NCBI RefSeq assembly: GCF_001984575.1
Contig: NZ_LZNS01000001.1
Location: forward strand, 7,797,429-7,861,428
DNA: 64,000 bases
Direction: 5' to 3'
Origin: Streptomyces sp. MP131-18
Lineage (GTDB): Bacteria; Actinomycetota; Actinomycetes; Streptomycetales; Streptomycetaceae
The notes under the pieces were generated by a model. The model did no database searches and had not been told where the DNA came from. It worked only from the letters and a program-made list of their open reading frames with translations. The translations under genes were made by a program, and so were the position numbers. This document shows positions 33,984 to 41,409 of the stretch, in pieces. Each line of letters opens with the position of its first letter. Position 1 is the first letter of the stretch.

Positions 33984-34940
33984 ATGGCAACGGGACACGA
34001 CGGCCACGGCGCGGGCACGGACCTGCCGCCGTTCACCGTCGGACGCGCGCTCGACATCAGCGTCGACGAGGTCTTCCTGATCGGCTGCCTGGCCGCGCTC
34101 GCGCTCTACGCCTGGGGCGTGGTGCGGCTGCGCCGCCGCGGCGACGCCTGGTCCGTGCCGCGCACCGTGTCGTTCACCCTCGGTATCGCGTCGATCCTCG
34201 CGGTCACGTGCACCGGTCTGAACGACTACGGCATGGTCCTGTTCAGCGCACACATGACGCAGCACATGATCATCAGCATGGTGTCCCCGATCCTGCTGCT
34301 GCTCGGAGCACCCGTGACCCTGCTGCTGCGGGCCCTCCCGCCGACGGGCCGCGGCCGCACGGGGCCGCGGGAGTTGCTGGTGCGACTGCTGCACAGCCGC
34401 TGGGTGCGCGTGGTGACCAGTCCGCTGTTCACCATCACGCTGTTCGTCGCCAGCCTTTACGGGCTGTACTTCACACCGCTGTTCGACTTCCTGATGGAGA
34501 CCCGCGTCGGGCACGTGACGATGATGGTGCACTTCCTCGCGGTGGGGCTGGTGTTCTTCTGGCCCATCATGGGCGTCGACCCCGGTCCGCACCGCCCCGG
34601 CCATCTCATGCGCATGCTGGAGCTGTTCGCGACCATGCCGTTCCACGCCTTCTTCGGTATCGCGCTGATGATGGGCTCCGAACCGCTGGTGAATACCTTC
34701 GCCGACCCGCCCGCGTCCCTCGCGGTGGACGCCGTGGAGGACCAGTCGGCGGCGGGTGGCATGGCCTGGGCGTTCAGTGAGATCCCGACCGTGATCGTCC
34801 TGATCGCGCTCGTGATCCAGTGGTACGTCTCCGAGCAGCGCACGGCGCGTCGGCTCGACCGCGTCGCCGACCGCAACGGGGACCGCGACCTGGCGGATTA
34901 CAACGCCTACCTCGCCTCGCTCCAGGCCCGCAGCGGCTGA
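33984..34940 (+). CDS. cytochrome c oxidase assembly protein, CtaG family
   Basis: The 318-aa membrane protein has a His-rich N-terminus, seven or so membrane segments, and the conserved histidines of the caa3_CtaG family (FSAHMTQHMIIS, VHFLAVGLVFFWP, and MPFHAFFG). The family helps copper delivery to cytochrome oxidase. It begins 18 bases after gatD. A hairpin overlaps its stop codon and likely ends the murT-gatD transcript. Confidence 0.9.
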   Translation: MATGHDGHGAGTDLPPFTVGRALDISVDEVFLIGCLAALALYAWGVVRLRRRGDAWSVPRTVSFTLGIASILAVTCTGLNDYGMVLFSAHMTQHMIISMVSPILLLLGAPVTLLLRALPPTGRGRTGPRELLVRLLHSRWVRVVTSPLFTITLFVASLYGLYFTPLFDFLMETRVGHVTMMVHFLAVGLVFFWPIMGVDPGPHRPGHLMRMLELFATMPFHAFFGIALMMGSEPLVNTFADPPASLAVDAVEDQSAAGGMAWAFSEIPTVIVLIALVIQWYVSEQRTARRLDRVADRNGDRDLADYNAYLASLQARSG

Positions 34941-34950
34941 CCGCTGCGGG
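34927..34950. terminator. hairpin terminator spanning the CtaG-like stop codon
   Basis: CCCGCAGCGG (34927-34936) and CCGCTGCGGG (34941-34950) form a perfect 10-base stem with a CTGA loop that includes the stop codon. No T-run follows. Confidence 0.6.
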
Positions 34951-35191
34951 GCTCGGCGGCTGGGACTTCCGCATGCGGCAGGGGGCGCGTCCAAAGCAGC
35001 TGCGCGGCGGCGCTCCGGGGGAAGTGCCGCCGCTCCGCTGCCGTTCCGTTTTGGAAGTCAGGAATGCCGCACCTCGCCGGAGGTCGCGCGAATGCCGTAT
35101 GAGTGCAGCGGCAGTAAATGCAACAACGATGCGGTGAAATCGCTTGTCCGGCACGGGAACGAGGCGTATTCGATTCCCGCGGGCATGACTA
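34951..35191. other. intergenic stretch without a supported gene
   Basis: No reading frame with a convincing start or codon pattern was found between the CtaG-like terminator and the hairpin after the small secreted protein gene. Base composition is slightly more AT-rich than the surroundings. Confidence 0.6.
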
Positions 35192-35223
35192 TGGCCCGCC
35201 CGGCCTGAGGGCCGAGCGGGCCA
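35192..35223. terminator. hairpin terminator of the small secreted protein gene
   Basis: TGGCCCG and GGCC on the left pair with GGCC and CGGGCCA on the right around a short loop, with a small internal bulge. It lies 13 bases past the stop of the - strand gene at 35236. Confidence 0.55.
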
Positions 35224-35235
35224 GTGGGGAAGGTC

Positions 35236-35490
35236 TCAGTCCTCGCTGTGGATAGCCGGACCGTTGATGCAGTCGCGGGTCTCCTGCTCCGACTCGGACT
35301 TGATCGGGATCTGCTTGGTGAGGCCCGTGAAGTTCGAGGCGCACACCGTGATCGGGTGGAACTGGATGTTGGAGTTGAACGAGGAGCCGAAGTCGACCGT
35401 GACGTCGGCGGTGGCAGTGCTGGCCATTCCGGCAGCGCTGAACAGGGAAGCGGTGACCGCGGCGACGGCCAGTGCAGAACGGAGACGCAT
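35236..35490 (-). CDS. small secreted protein (84 aa)
   Basis: ATG 35490 follows GGGAGA by about nine bases. The product has a signal peptide ending near STATA-D and a mature part of about 54 residues with two Cys (in VCASNFTG and RDCINGP), which may form one disulfide. The mature protein is rich in Ser, Asn and Thr. It is not recognised as a chaplin, rodlin or known inhibitor. A hairpin terminator follows. The base composition is lower in GC than most neighbours. Confidence 0.65.
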   Translation of the reverse strand: MRLRSALAVAAVTASLFSAAGMASTATADVTVDFGSSFNSNIQFHPITVCASNFTGLTKQIPIKSESEQETRDCINGPAIHSED

Positions 35491-35718
35491 AGCATTCTCT
35501 CCCATTCGGAACAACAGGACTTCTGACAATGTGGACCATCGCCCCGCGGCACCGGTCGCCCGACATGCATATTGCTCCCAAAGAGCGACAGGATTCCGGC
35601 AAAGTTCCGCGGCCGCTTTCCGGCTGTCCGAACGGCCACGTGTGCCGCTGTGAACCGAAAAGCAGATCATCGCAATTATTCTGATGGGGCGTCGCCGGCG
35701 ACTAAGCGCCGCACGCGA

Positions 35719-36357
35719 TCACGGAGCCGCCGCTCCCGCGGGGCCAGGCAACGCCTGCCCGCGCCGGCCGGAGTCCGCGGCTGCCACGTCGAACTCGAGG
35801 TCGTCCACCGTGCTCTGGCACAGCCCGCCCCCGTTGCCGTGCGTGCCCATCATCCCGGCGGTGCCGAGCGCGCGTTCGGGCGCGGCCTTGTCCACCCTCA
35901 CCCGCATGCGGGCCTCCGCGGACTGGCCGGGCAGCAGCGGCCCGGTGTGGCCGAAGTAGCCGCCGGTCCCCTCGTCCCCCTCGGTGCCGACCCACGCTTC
36001 CCCGTCCCACCACTGACCGGCCGTTTCGATGTCCGCGCCGTCGTTGGTGTCGTAGGCCCCGAGGGCGACGAACGTGTACAGCTCGTCCACCGGCTCCTCG
36101 TAGGTGTTGGTGATGCGATAGGTGAACTCGGCCCACTCGCCCGCAACGACCGGATCGGGGATGCCCACCAGGTCGATGAGGAGCAGGCCGTCGGAGTCCC
36201 ACTCCGTGCAGTCCTCCTCCCCGATATCCCCGCCCGGCCGGATCTCGGCAACGGGATGGCTGCCGCCCGCCGCGGCGGCGGGGGAGGGGACGAGCGCCGC
36301 CGCCGAGACGACGGCGGCGGACAGCGCGGTGACAGTGACCTTGCGACGAAGACGCAT
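35719..36357 (-). CDS. secreted protein of unknown function (212 aa)
   Basis: ATG 36357 follows GTGAGG. A signal peptide of about 32 residues ends in AAAAGG. The mature part is acidic and beta-rich, with two Cys (EEDCTEWD and GGLCQST) and a WWDGEAWVGTEGD stretch, then a LPGQSAEARMRV segment that resembles an Ig-like or DUF11-type beta sandwich. No family was recognised with confidence. It probably acts outside the cell. It is divergent from the VOC gene. Confidence 0.65.
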   Translation of the reverse strand: MRLRRKVTVTALSAAVVSAAALVPSPAAAAGGSHPVAEIRPGGDIGEEDCTEWDSDGLLLIDLVGIPDPVVAGEWAEFTYRITNTYEEPVDELYTFVALGAYDTNDGADIETAGQWWDGEAWVGTEGDEGTGGYFGHTGPLLPGQSAEARMRVRVDKAAPERALGTAGMMGTHGNGGGLCQSTVDDLEFDVAAADSGRRGQALPGPAGAAAP

Positions 36358-36540
36358 CAATGCCTCACAGGTGAACCACACGTGAACGGATGATCGGGCG
36401 TCCGGTACGACTGCGGGCTGCCGCAGGCGGTTGAGGAAAGGCGCGACCCCGCACGGAACCATCACGTCTCCCCCGTAAGCGGAAGGGGCGCCCGCCGTTC
36501 GCGGCACCCGGTGTCAGACCCGTCTGCGAGGCTTCCCGGC

Positions 36541-36996
36541 ATGGAACCAGAGCTGCAACTGACCGTCGACTGCACCGACCCGCCCCTCCTGGTCGCGTTC
36601 TGGACCCGGGCCCTCGGCTACGTGCCCGAGCCCCCGCCGGGCGGGCACGCCACCTGGCGCGCCTTCTGGGCGGCCACCGGCGTGCCGGAGGAGGAGTTGC
36701 CCGAGGGGGCGGGGGAGACGCCGGAGTCGATCGTCGATCCGGACGGCCGCGGGCCCCGGGTGTGGTTCCAGCAGGTCCCGGAGCCGAAGACCGTGAAGAA
36801 CCGGACGCATCTGGATCTGAAGGTGGGCGGGGGTCGCGGCACTCCGCTCCCCGAGCGCACCCGGCGGGTCTCCGCCAAGGTGCAGCAGCTCACGGCGGCG
36901 GGCGCCTCGGTGCTGCGGATCATGGACGAGCCCGGCATGGACTACTACGGCGTCGTGCTGCACGATCCCGAGGGGAACGAGTTCTGCGTGGCCTGA
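36541..36996 (+). CDS. VOC/glyoxalase superfamily protein
   Basis: The 151-aa product has the VOC fold with LQLTVDCTDPPLLVAFW at the start, VWFQQVPEPKTVKNRTHLDL in the middle and VVLHDPEGNEFCV at the end, carrying the usual His/Glu metal ligands. Such proteins act in resistance, isomerisation or dioxygenation; this subgroup is uncharacterised. An earlier in-frame start at 36511 is possible, but GAGG nine bases before 36541 favours the latter. Confidence 0.85.
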   Translation: MEPELQLTVDCTDPPLLVAFWTRALGYVPEPPPGGHATWRAFWAATGVPEEELPEGAGETPESIVDPDGRGPRVWFQQVPEPKTVKNRTHLDLKVGGGRGTPLPERTRRVSAKVQQLTAAGASVLRIMDEPGMDYYGVVLHDPEGNEFCVA

Positions 36997-37061
36997 CACG
37001 GCGGACCACGGACGCGCACCGGCCGCCACGGCCGCGCACGGACCATGGGTAATACCGGATG

Positions 37062-37084
37062 GCCACCGGGTATGATCCGGTGGC
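37062..37084. promoter_or_regulatory. palindromic operator framing the -10 box of a toxin-antitoxin operon
   Basis: GCCACCGG (37062-37069) and CCGGTGGC (37077-37084) form a perfect 8-base inverted repeat. Its 7-base centre contains TATGAT (37071-37076), a near-consensus -10 box. The antitoxin ATG follows immediately at 37085, so the mRNA is probably leaderless. The arrangement suits autorepression by the antitoxin. Confidence 0.65.
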
Positions 37085-37393
37085 ATGGGTGGAGACAAAG
37101 CCGACTACGAGCGCATCAGCATCACCGTGCCCCGCGAGCTCGCCGAGGAGCTGCGCGGCATGCGCGACAGCCAGGTGATCGAGTCCGTCTCGGCCTTCGT
37201 CACGCGCAGCGTCGCGGGTCAGATCGACCGGGAACGACGGCACCGTGAGAGCACCGAGCGGCTGCGCCACGACTTCGGTCTGGACGAGGACCGGGCCGCG
37301 CTGACGCAGGCGTGGGCGGACGACGTCACCAACCGGCGCACGTCGCTGTCCCTCCAGCAGTACCTCGACGCCCGTCGGCGCAGCGTCGCATGA
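37085..37393 (+). CDS. ribbon-helix-helix antitoxin
   Basis: The 102-aa protein has an N-terminal CopG-type ribbon-helix-helix (YERISITVPRELAEELRGM, residues about 8-26) and an acidic, helical C-terminus that would bind the toxin. It should neutralise the PIN-domain product of the next gene and repress the operon through the palindrome directly upstream. Its stop codon overlaps the toxin start (ATGA). No ribosome site precedes the ATG. Confidence 0.82.
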   Translation: MGGDKADYERISITVPRELAEELRGMRDSQVIESVSAFVTRSVAGQIDRERRHRESTERLRHDFGLDEDRAALTQAWADDVTNRRTSLSLQQYLDARRRSVA

Positions 37394-37794
37394 GCCCCGA
37401 CGCGGTCACCGGAGTCGTCGTCGATGCCTCGTTCCTCACCGACATGGCCACGGCCTACCGCATCGAGCACGAAGTGCTCTCCGACCGGTGGAGCCGCCAG
37501 GCCGTCACCGTCAGCGTTCCGCAGACCGAGCTGGTCCTCGCCGAGCGGGACGAGACCGGCCGGGCCCGCGCCGCCCTCGAGCTGCTCCTGGCCCGCTGCG
37601 GCCCTTCCGTCGTGATCCGGCCCCTCGACCTGGCCGCGGTCGAGGCGGCCGGTGCCATGATGCGCGAACACCGGATCGAGGACATCGCGCTGGCCCACAC
37701 CGCCGCCATCGCCGTACCCGCCGGCTGGACGGTGTTCACCACATTCCCCGGGCGTTACAAAGCCATCGGCGTCGACGTCTTCAGCATCGGCTGA
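37390..37794 (+). CDS. PIN-domain toxin (VapC-like)
   Basis: The 134-aa protein has PIN-domain features: VVVDASFLTD with Asp12 at the N-terminus, TELVLAERDE with a central acidic residue, and EDIALAHTAAIA with a third acidic pair. PIN toxins are RNases that cut tRNA or rRNA. It is translationally coupled to the antitoxin. The family match is to divergent PIN members, so the exact RNA target cannot be given. Confidence 0.78.
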   Translation: MSPDAVTGVVVDASFLTDMATAYRIEHEVLSDRWSRQAVTVSVPQTELVLAERDETGRARAALELLLARCGPSVVIRPLDLAAVEAAGAMMREHRIEDIALAHTAAIAVPAGWTVFTTFPGRYKAIGVDVFSIG

Positions 37795-37984
37795 CCCGCA
37801 GGCACGTCCGCACGCGGCGGGTGATCCGCGAGCCGTCCGTACCGCCTCGGCCCGCCGCGGAGGGCTCTCACCCCGTTCGCGGCCGGTGAGCGCGTCGGTC
37901 CCGATCGGCTGGATCGTCGGGTCCGCACCGATGGCCGATGCCGTCAGCGCCATGCGCGGCCCGGCCGCCCCGGACGGCGAGCGG

Positions 37985-38530
37985 TCAGGTCCTCGGGGCC
38001 GCGCCCGTCGCGGCGCGCAGGTGCAGCACCGAGCCGATCTCCGCAACGTTCTTGGCCAGCTCGAAGTTGACCCAGGCCGCCACGTTCACCAGCTCCTGTC
38101 CCTCCCCCCAGGCCAGGCCCGCCGTCCGCTCCGTGGAGTCCAGATCCGCGTCGGTGAGCGGCAGCAGCGCCGCACGCCACTCGCCCTTCAGCCCGCGCAG
38201 CCACTCGGTGGCCGCGGCGGCGTTCCCCGGCCAGGTGATGTCCTCACGTGCGGGAGCGGCGCCGGGGCCGAAACAGTGCCGCAGCGTGGTCGTCCACCAG
38301 AACCCGACGTGCCAGGTCAGCCACCCGATGGTGGTCGTCGGCACCGGGTCCGGCTCCGGTACCTGCCAGTCGGCCACCCAGCGGCCCGCCTCGTCCGGAG
38401 CGACGGTCCAGCTGTTCGGCGAGGGCTCCCACAGGCAGGCGGCGTCGTCCAGCTCCTCCGCGTGGTACTCGAACAGCATCCAGATCATGTCCAGCTGGCG
38501 AACCAGCAGGTCAGCGCGCGATGTCGTCAC
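37985..38530 (-). CDS. DinB-superfamily protein
   Basis: The 181-aa helical protein has the DinB layout, with conserved His in TIGWLTWHVGFWWTT and a WRAALLPLTDADLDS segment, and a final ELAKNVAEIG-LHL helix. DinB proteins bind a metal and often use a low-molecular-weight thiol. GTG 38530 gives a normal family start; the longer frame upstream is a shadow of the TerD gene. Substrate unknown. Confidence 0.82.
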   Translation of the reverse strand: MTTSRADLLVRQLDMIWMLFEYHAEELDDAACLWEPSPNSWTVAPDEAGRWVADWQVPEPDPVPTTTIGWLTWHVGFWWTTTLRHCFGPGAAPAREDITWPGNAAAATEWLRGLKGEWRAALLPLTDADLDSTERTAGLAWGEGQELVNVAAWVNFELAKNVAEIGSVLHLRAATGAAPRT

Positions 38531-38684
38531 GCGCGGAGCCTGCCAGCCCCGAACAGCCGGGGCAAACGCTTTACCGTTCCCTTTCCGCCCTTGCGCCCTT
38601 CCGCTCACGCCCCCTGCCCCCGATCCGCGCACCGGCAACCGCCCGGTGCCGCCCGCCTCATGGGGGCCGTCGTACGGTGGGGCC

Positions 38685-39935
38685 ATGACGACGATGACGC
38701 AAGGCTCGAACCTGCCGCTCCCCGCCGGCGCACCGGCGGTGGCCGTGGAGGTGACGGCAGCCCGGCCGCTCGATGTGTCGGCGCTGCTGGTCACCGCGGC
38801 GGGGAAAGTCCGTTCCGACGCGGACTTCGTCTTCTACAACCAGCCGAACGGCCCCGGCGTCTCCTACCGCCCGGCGTCGGCGACCGGACCTGACCGCGTC
38901 ACGGTGGAGACCGCCGCCGTTCCAGCGGACATCGACAAAGTGGTGGTGACCGCGAGTATCGGCGAGCCGGGCGCCACGTTCGCCGGAACGGAGCCGACCG
39001 CCGTGGTCCGCGAGGCCGGCGGCGGGGGAGTGGTCGCCACGTTCACGCCGCCCCCGCTCACCGTGGAGACGGCCCTGGTCGTGGTCGAGCTGTACCGGCG
39101 GCAGGGCGCCTGGAAGGTACGGGCCGTCGGGCAGGGGTACGCCGACGGACTCGGCGGCATCGCAACGGACTTCGGGGTCAGCGTGGATGACGACCCGCAG
39201 CCCGCTCCGCCCGCTCCGGCGGCCCCGCCCGCCGTGGCGCCTCCGCCGCCGCCCGCCGCCCCTGCCCCGCCGATGAGCCCTCCCCCGAGCGCTTCCATGA
39301 GCCCGCCGGTTCCCCCCGCGCCCATGCCCCCGGCTCCGGCGCCCGCCTTCGGGGGAGTCGTCAACCTCGACAAGGGCCGGGTCAGCCTGTCCAAGAACCA
39401 GACGGTCTCCCTCGTCAAGTCCGGCCGCCCGCCACTCACCGCCGTGCGGATGGGGCTGGGCTGGGAGCCCGCGCAGGGCGGGCGCAGCATCGATCTCGAC
39501 GCCTCCGTCATCGCCTTCGACGCGCGCCGCGGCAAGCTCGCCACCTGCTGGTTCATGAAGAAGCGCATCTTCGACGGCGCCATTGAGCACTCGGGCGACA
39601 ACCTCACCGGCCACGGCGCGGGCGACGACGAGGTCATCACCGTCGACCTCGGCCGCCTCCCGGCGGAGGTCACCGGCCTCGTCTTCGTCGTCAACTCCTT
39701 CACCGGGCAGAAGTTCACCGCTGTTGCGAAGGCGTACTGCCGCCTGCTGGACGGGCGTTCCGGCGAATCGGAGCTGGTCCGCTACGACCTCACCCACTCC
39801 GAGCCGCAGACCGGTGTCATCCTGTGCAAGTTGGTCCGCCAGTTCTCCGGGGAGTGGCACATGACCGCCATCGGCGAGTACGCCAGCGCCAAGACCGTCC
39901 GTGGCATGGCCAAACCCGCCGCCGCCATCCTGTGA
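38685..39935 (+). CDS. TerD-family protein with two TerD domains
   Basis: The 416-aa product has an N-terminal TerD-like domain (residues about 10-170), a long Pro/Ala/Ser linker (about 172-225) and a second TerD domain (about 228-410) with LGLGWEPAQGGRSIDLDAS and ITVDLGRLPAEV. TerD domains bind calcium and are linked to tellurite and stress resistance. The Pro-rich linker is unusual for classical TerD but common in actinobacterial fusions. A hairpin at 40030-40051 probably ends the transcript. Confidence 0.88.
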   Translation: MTTMTQGSNLPLPAGAPAVAVEVTAARPLDVSALLVTAAGKVRSDADFVFYNQPNGPGVSYRPASATGPDRVTVETAAVPADIDKVVVTASIGEPGATFAGTEPTAVVREAGGGGVVATFTPPPLTVETALVVVELYRRQGAWKVRAVGQGYADGLGGIATDFGVSVDDDPQPAPPAPAAPPAVAPPPPPAAPAPPMSPPPSASMSPPVPPAPMPPAPAPAFGGVVNLDKGRVSLSKNQTVSLVKSGRPPLTAVRMGLGWEPAQGGRSIDLDASVIAFDARRGKLATCWFMKKRIFDGAIEHSGDNLTGHGAGDDEVITVDLGRLPAEVTGLVFVVNSFTGQKFTAVAKAYCRLLDGRSGESELVRYDLTHSEPQTGVILCKLVRQFSGEWHMTAIGEYASAKTVRGMAKPAAAIL

Positions 39936-40029
39936 CGACCGGACGCGTCCAAACGGCAGGAGCGTAATCCCTGACGGCGTAACAGGACTGGTCCTCGAGG
40001 GCTTCCCGCGCGGGGCCGATGTGCACCGC

Positions 40030-40051
40030 GGAGGGCGGCCTTCCGCCCTCC
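40030..40051. terminator. hairpin terminator after the TerD gene
   Basis: GGAGGGCGG (40030-40038) and CCGCCCTCC (40043-40051) form a 9-base stem with loop CCTT. It lies 95 bases past the TerD stop codon in a 267-base gap with no other supported feature. Confidence 0.55.
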
Positions 40052-40202
40052 GGGTAACCGAGGACCACTTCGTCGGCGCCTTGGTCACGGGCCGCCACGT
40101 CGGCCACCGCTCCGCCGGGGACCGACACGTGCGCCGCAGTGCGATTCCAGGTGTCAGGTTCCGCCCCGGCGCCCCGCCGCGTGACGCACGTAGAGTCCTC
40201 CC

Positions 40203-40748
40203 ATGCCCGAACTCCAGCCACTGCGCCACGAACACGCCCCGGCCCTCCTCGCGTTCGAGCGGGAGAACCGGGCCTACTTCGCCGCCTCGATCCCCGACCG
40301 CGGCGACGACTACTTCACCCACTTCGACGCGCGGCACAGCGAGATCCTCGCCGAACAAGCCGCTGGGCTGCACCGCTTTCACGTGCTGGTCGGCATGGGC
40401 GGCGAAGTGCTGGGCCGGGTCAACCTCATCGACGTGGCGGACGGATCGGCCGATCTGGGGTACCGGATCGCCGAAAAGGCGGCCCGCCGAGGGCTCGCCA
40501 CCTCGGCCGTCCGGCAGGTCATCACACTGGCCGCCACCGCCTACGGTCTGACCGCGCTGCGCGCCGTCACGACAGTGGACAACGCCGGTTCACGCGCCGT
40601 CCTGGCCCGCACCGGATTCGTGCCCGCCGGCGAAACCGTGCTCGGCGGCCGCCCGGGGCTGCGCTTCACCCGCACTCTTCGCGCCCCGGCGGCCGACGCG
40701 GGCCCGGCGGCCGGAACCGCTTTCCCTTCCCTCGACGCCACCCCATGA
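40203..40748 (+). CDS. GNAT-family acetyltransferase, RimJ/RimL type
   Basis: The 181-aa protein has the RimJ/RimL pattern: FERENRAYFAASIPDR near the start, GRVNLIDVADGSADLGYRI, the acetyl-CoA loop AEKAARRGLATSA and VDNAGSRAVLARTGFV. Family members acetylate protein N-termini or antibiotics. It lies 7 bases before the SET-domain gene on the same strand, suggesting co-expression. Confidence 0.9.
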   Translation: MPELQPLRHEHAPALLAFERENRAYFAASIPDRGDDYFTHFDARHSEILAEQAAGLHRFHVLVGMGGEVLGRVNLIDVADGSADLGYRIAEKAARRGLATSAVRQVITLAATAYGLTALRAVTTVDNAGSRAVLARTGFVPAGETVLGGRPGLRFTRTLRAPAADAGPAAGTAFPSLDATP

Positions 40749-40755
40749 TGGACAG

Positions 40756-41292
40756 ATGACCAAGCCCCCCGCGCCACAGCCCGACTGCTGGCTCCACCCC
40801 GACGTCGAGCCGCGCCGTTCGCCCATCGAGGGCACCGGGCTGTTCGCCCTGAAGCCGATACCCGCCGGGACTCCCGTGTCCCGGCTCGGCGGCCGCCTGG
40901 TCTCCTGGCCCAGGCTCCAAGAGCTCTTTGCCGAGGCCGCCGCCCGGCCCGACCACCCGTACATCGACACCATCACCGTCACCGGGGACTGGCACCTGGT
41001 CATGCCGCCGCGCCGCCCCAACGGCTACGGCAACCACAGCTGCGACCCGAACCTGTGGTGGGTCGGCGACTACACCTTCGCCGCGCGGCGGGACATCCCC
41101 GCGGGCGCCGAAGTCACCGTCGATTACGCCACGTTGACCGCGCCCGCGTTCACCCTGTCGTGCGACTGCGGCTCCGGGGCCCAGTGCCGCGGGGTGGTCA
41201 CCGGCGAGGACTGGCGGCGCGCGGAGCTCAGGGAACGCTACGGCGACCACTGGGTCCCGGTGCTCGCCGAGCAGATCGCCGCCCTGCCCTAG
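40756..41292 (+). CDS. SET-domain protein, possible lysine methyltransferase
   Basis: The 178-aa protein contains a compact SET domain. SPIEGTGLFALKPI is the N-terminal SET part, GNHSCDPN (residues 92-99) is the AdoMet-pocket NHSC motif, and Tyr124 in TVDYATL is the catalytic tyrosine. A post-SET-like cluster of Cys136, Cys138 and Cys144 (CDCGSGAQC) could bind zinc. It would transfer methyl groups to a protein lysine. Bacterial SET proteins are uncommon. The close GNAT neighbour hints at paired protein-modifying enzymes, which is inference. Confidence 0.85.
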   Translation: MTKPPAPQPDCWLHPDVEPRRSPIEGTGLFALKPIPAGTPVSRLGGRLVSWPRLQELFAEAAARPDHPYIDTITVTGDWHLVMPPRRPNGYGNHSCDPNLWWVGDYTFAARRDIPAGAEVTVDYATLTAPAFTLSCDCGSGAQCRGVVTGEDWRRAELRERYGDHWVPVLAEQIAALP

Positions 41293-41409
41293 CGCAACCC
41301 GGTCCGCGGTACCTTCCGGGTGGCCGGGGGTGCCTCGCCGGGCAACGGCACACCGCGCGTCGCGCACGCGCCCGGAACGCGCCGTTCACGCCCCTTAAGG
41401 TCCGGTGTC

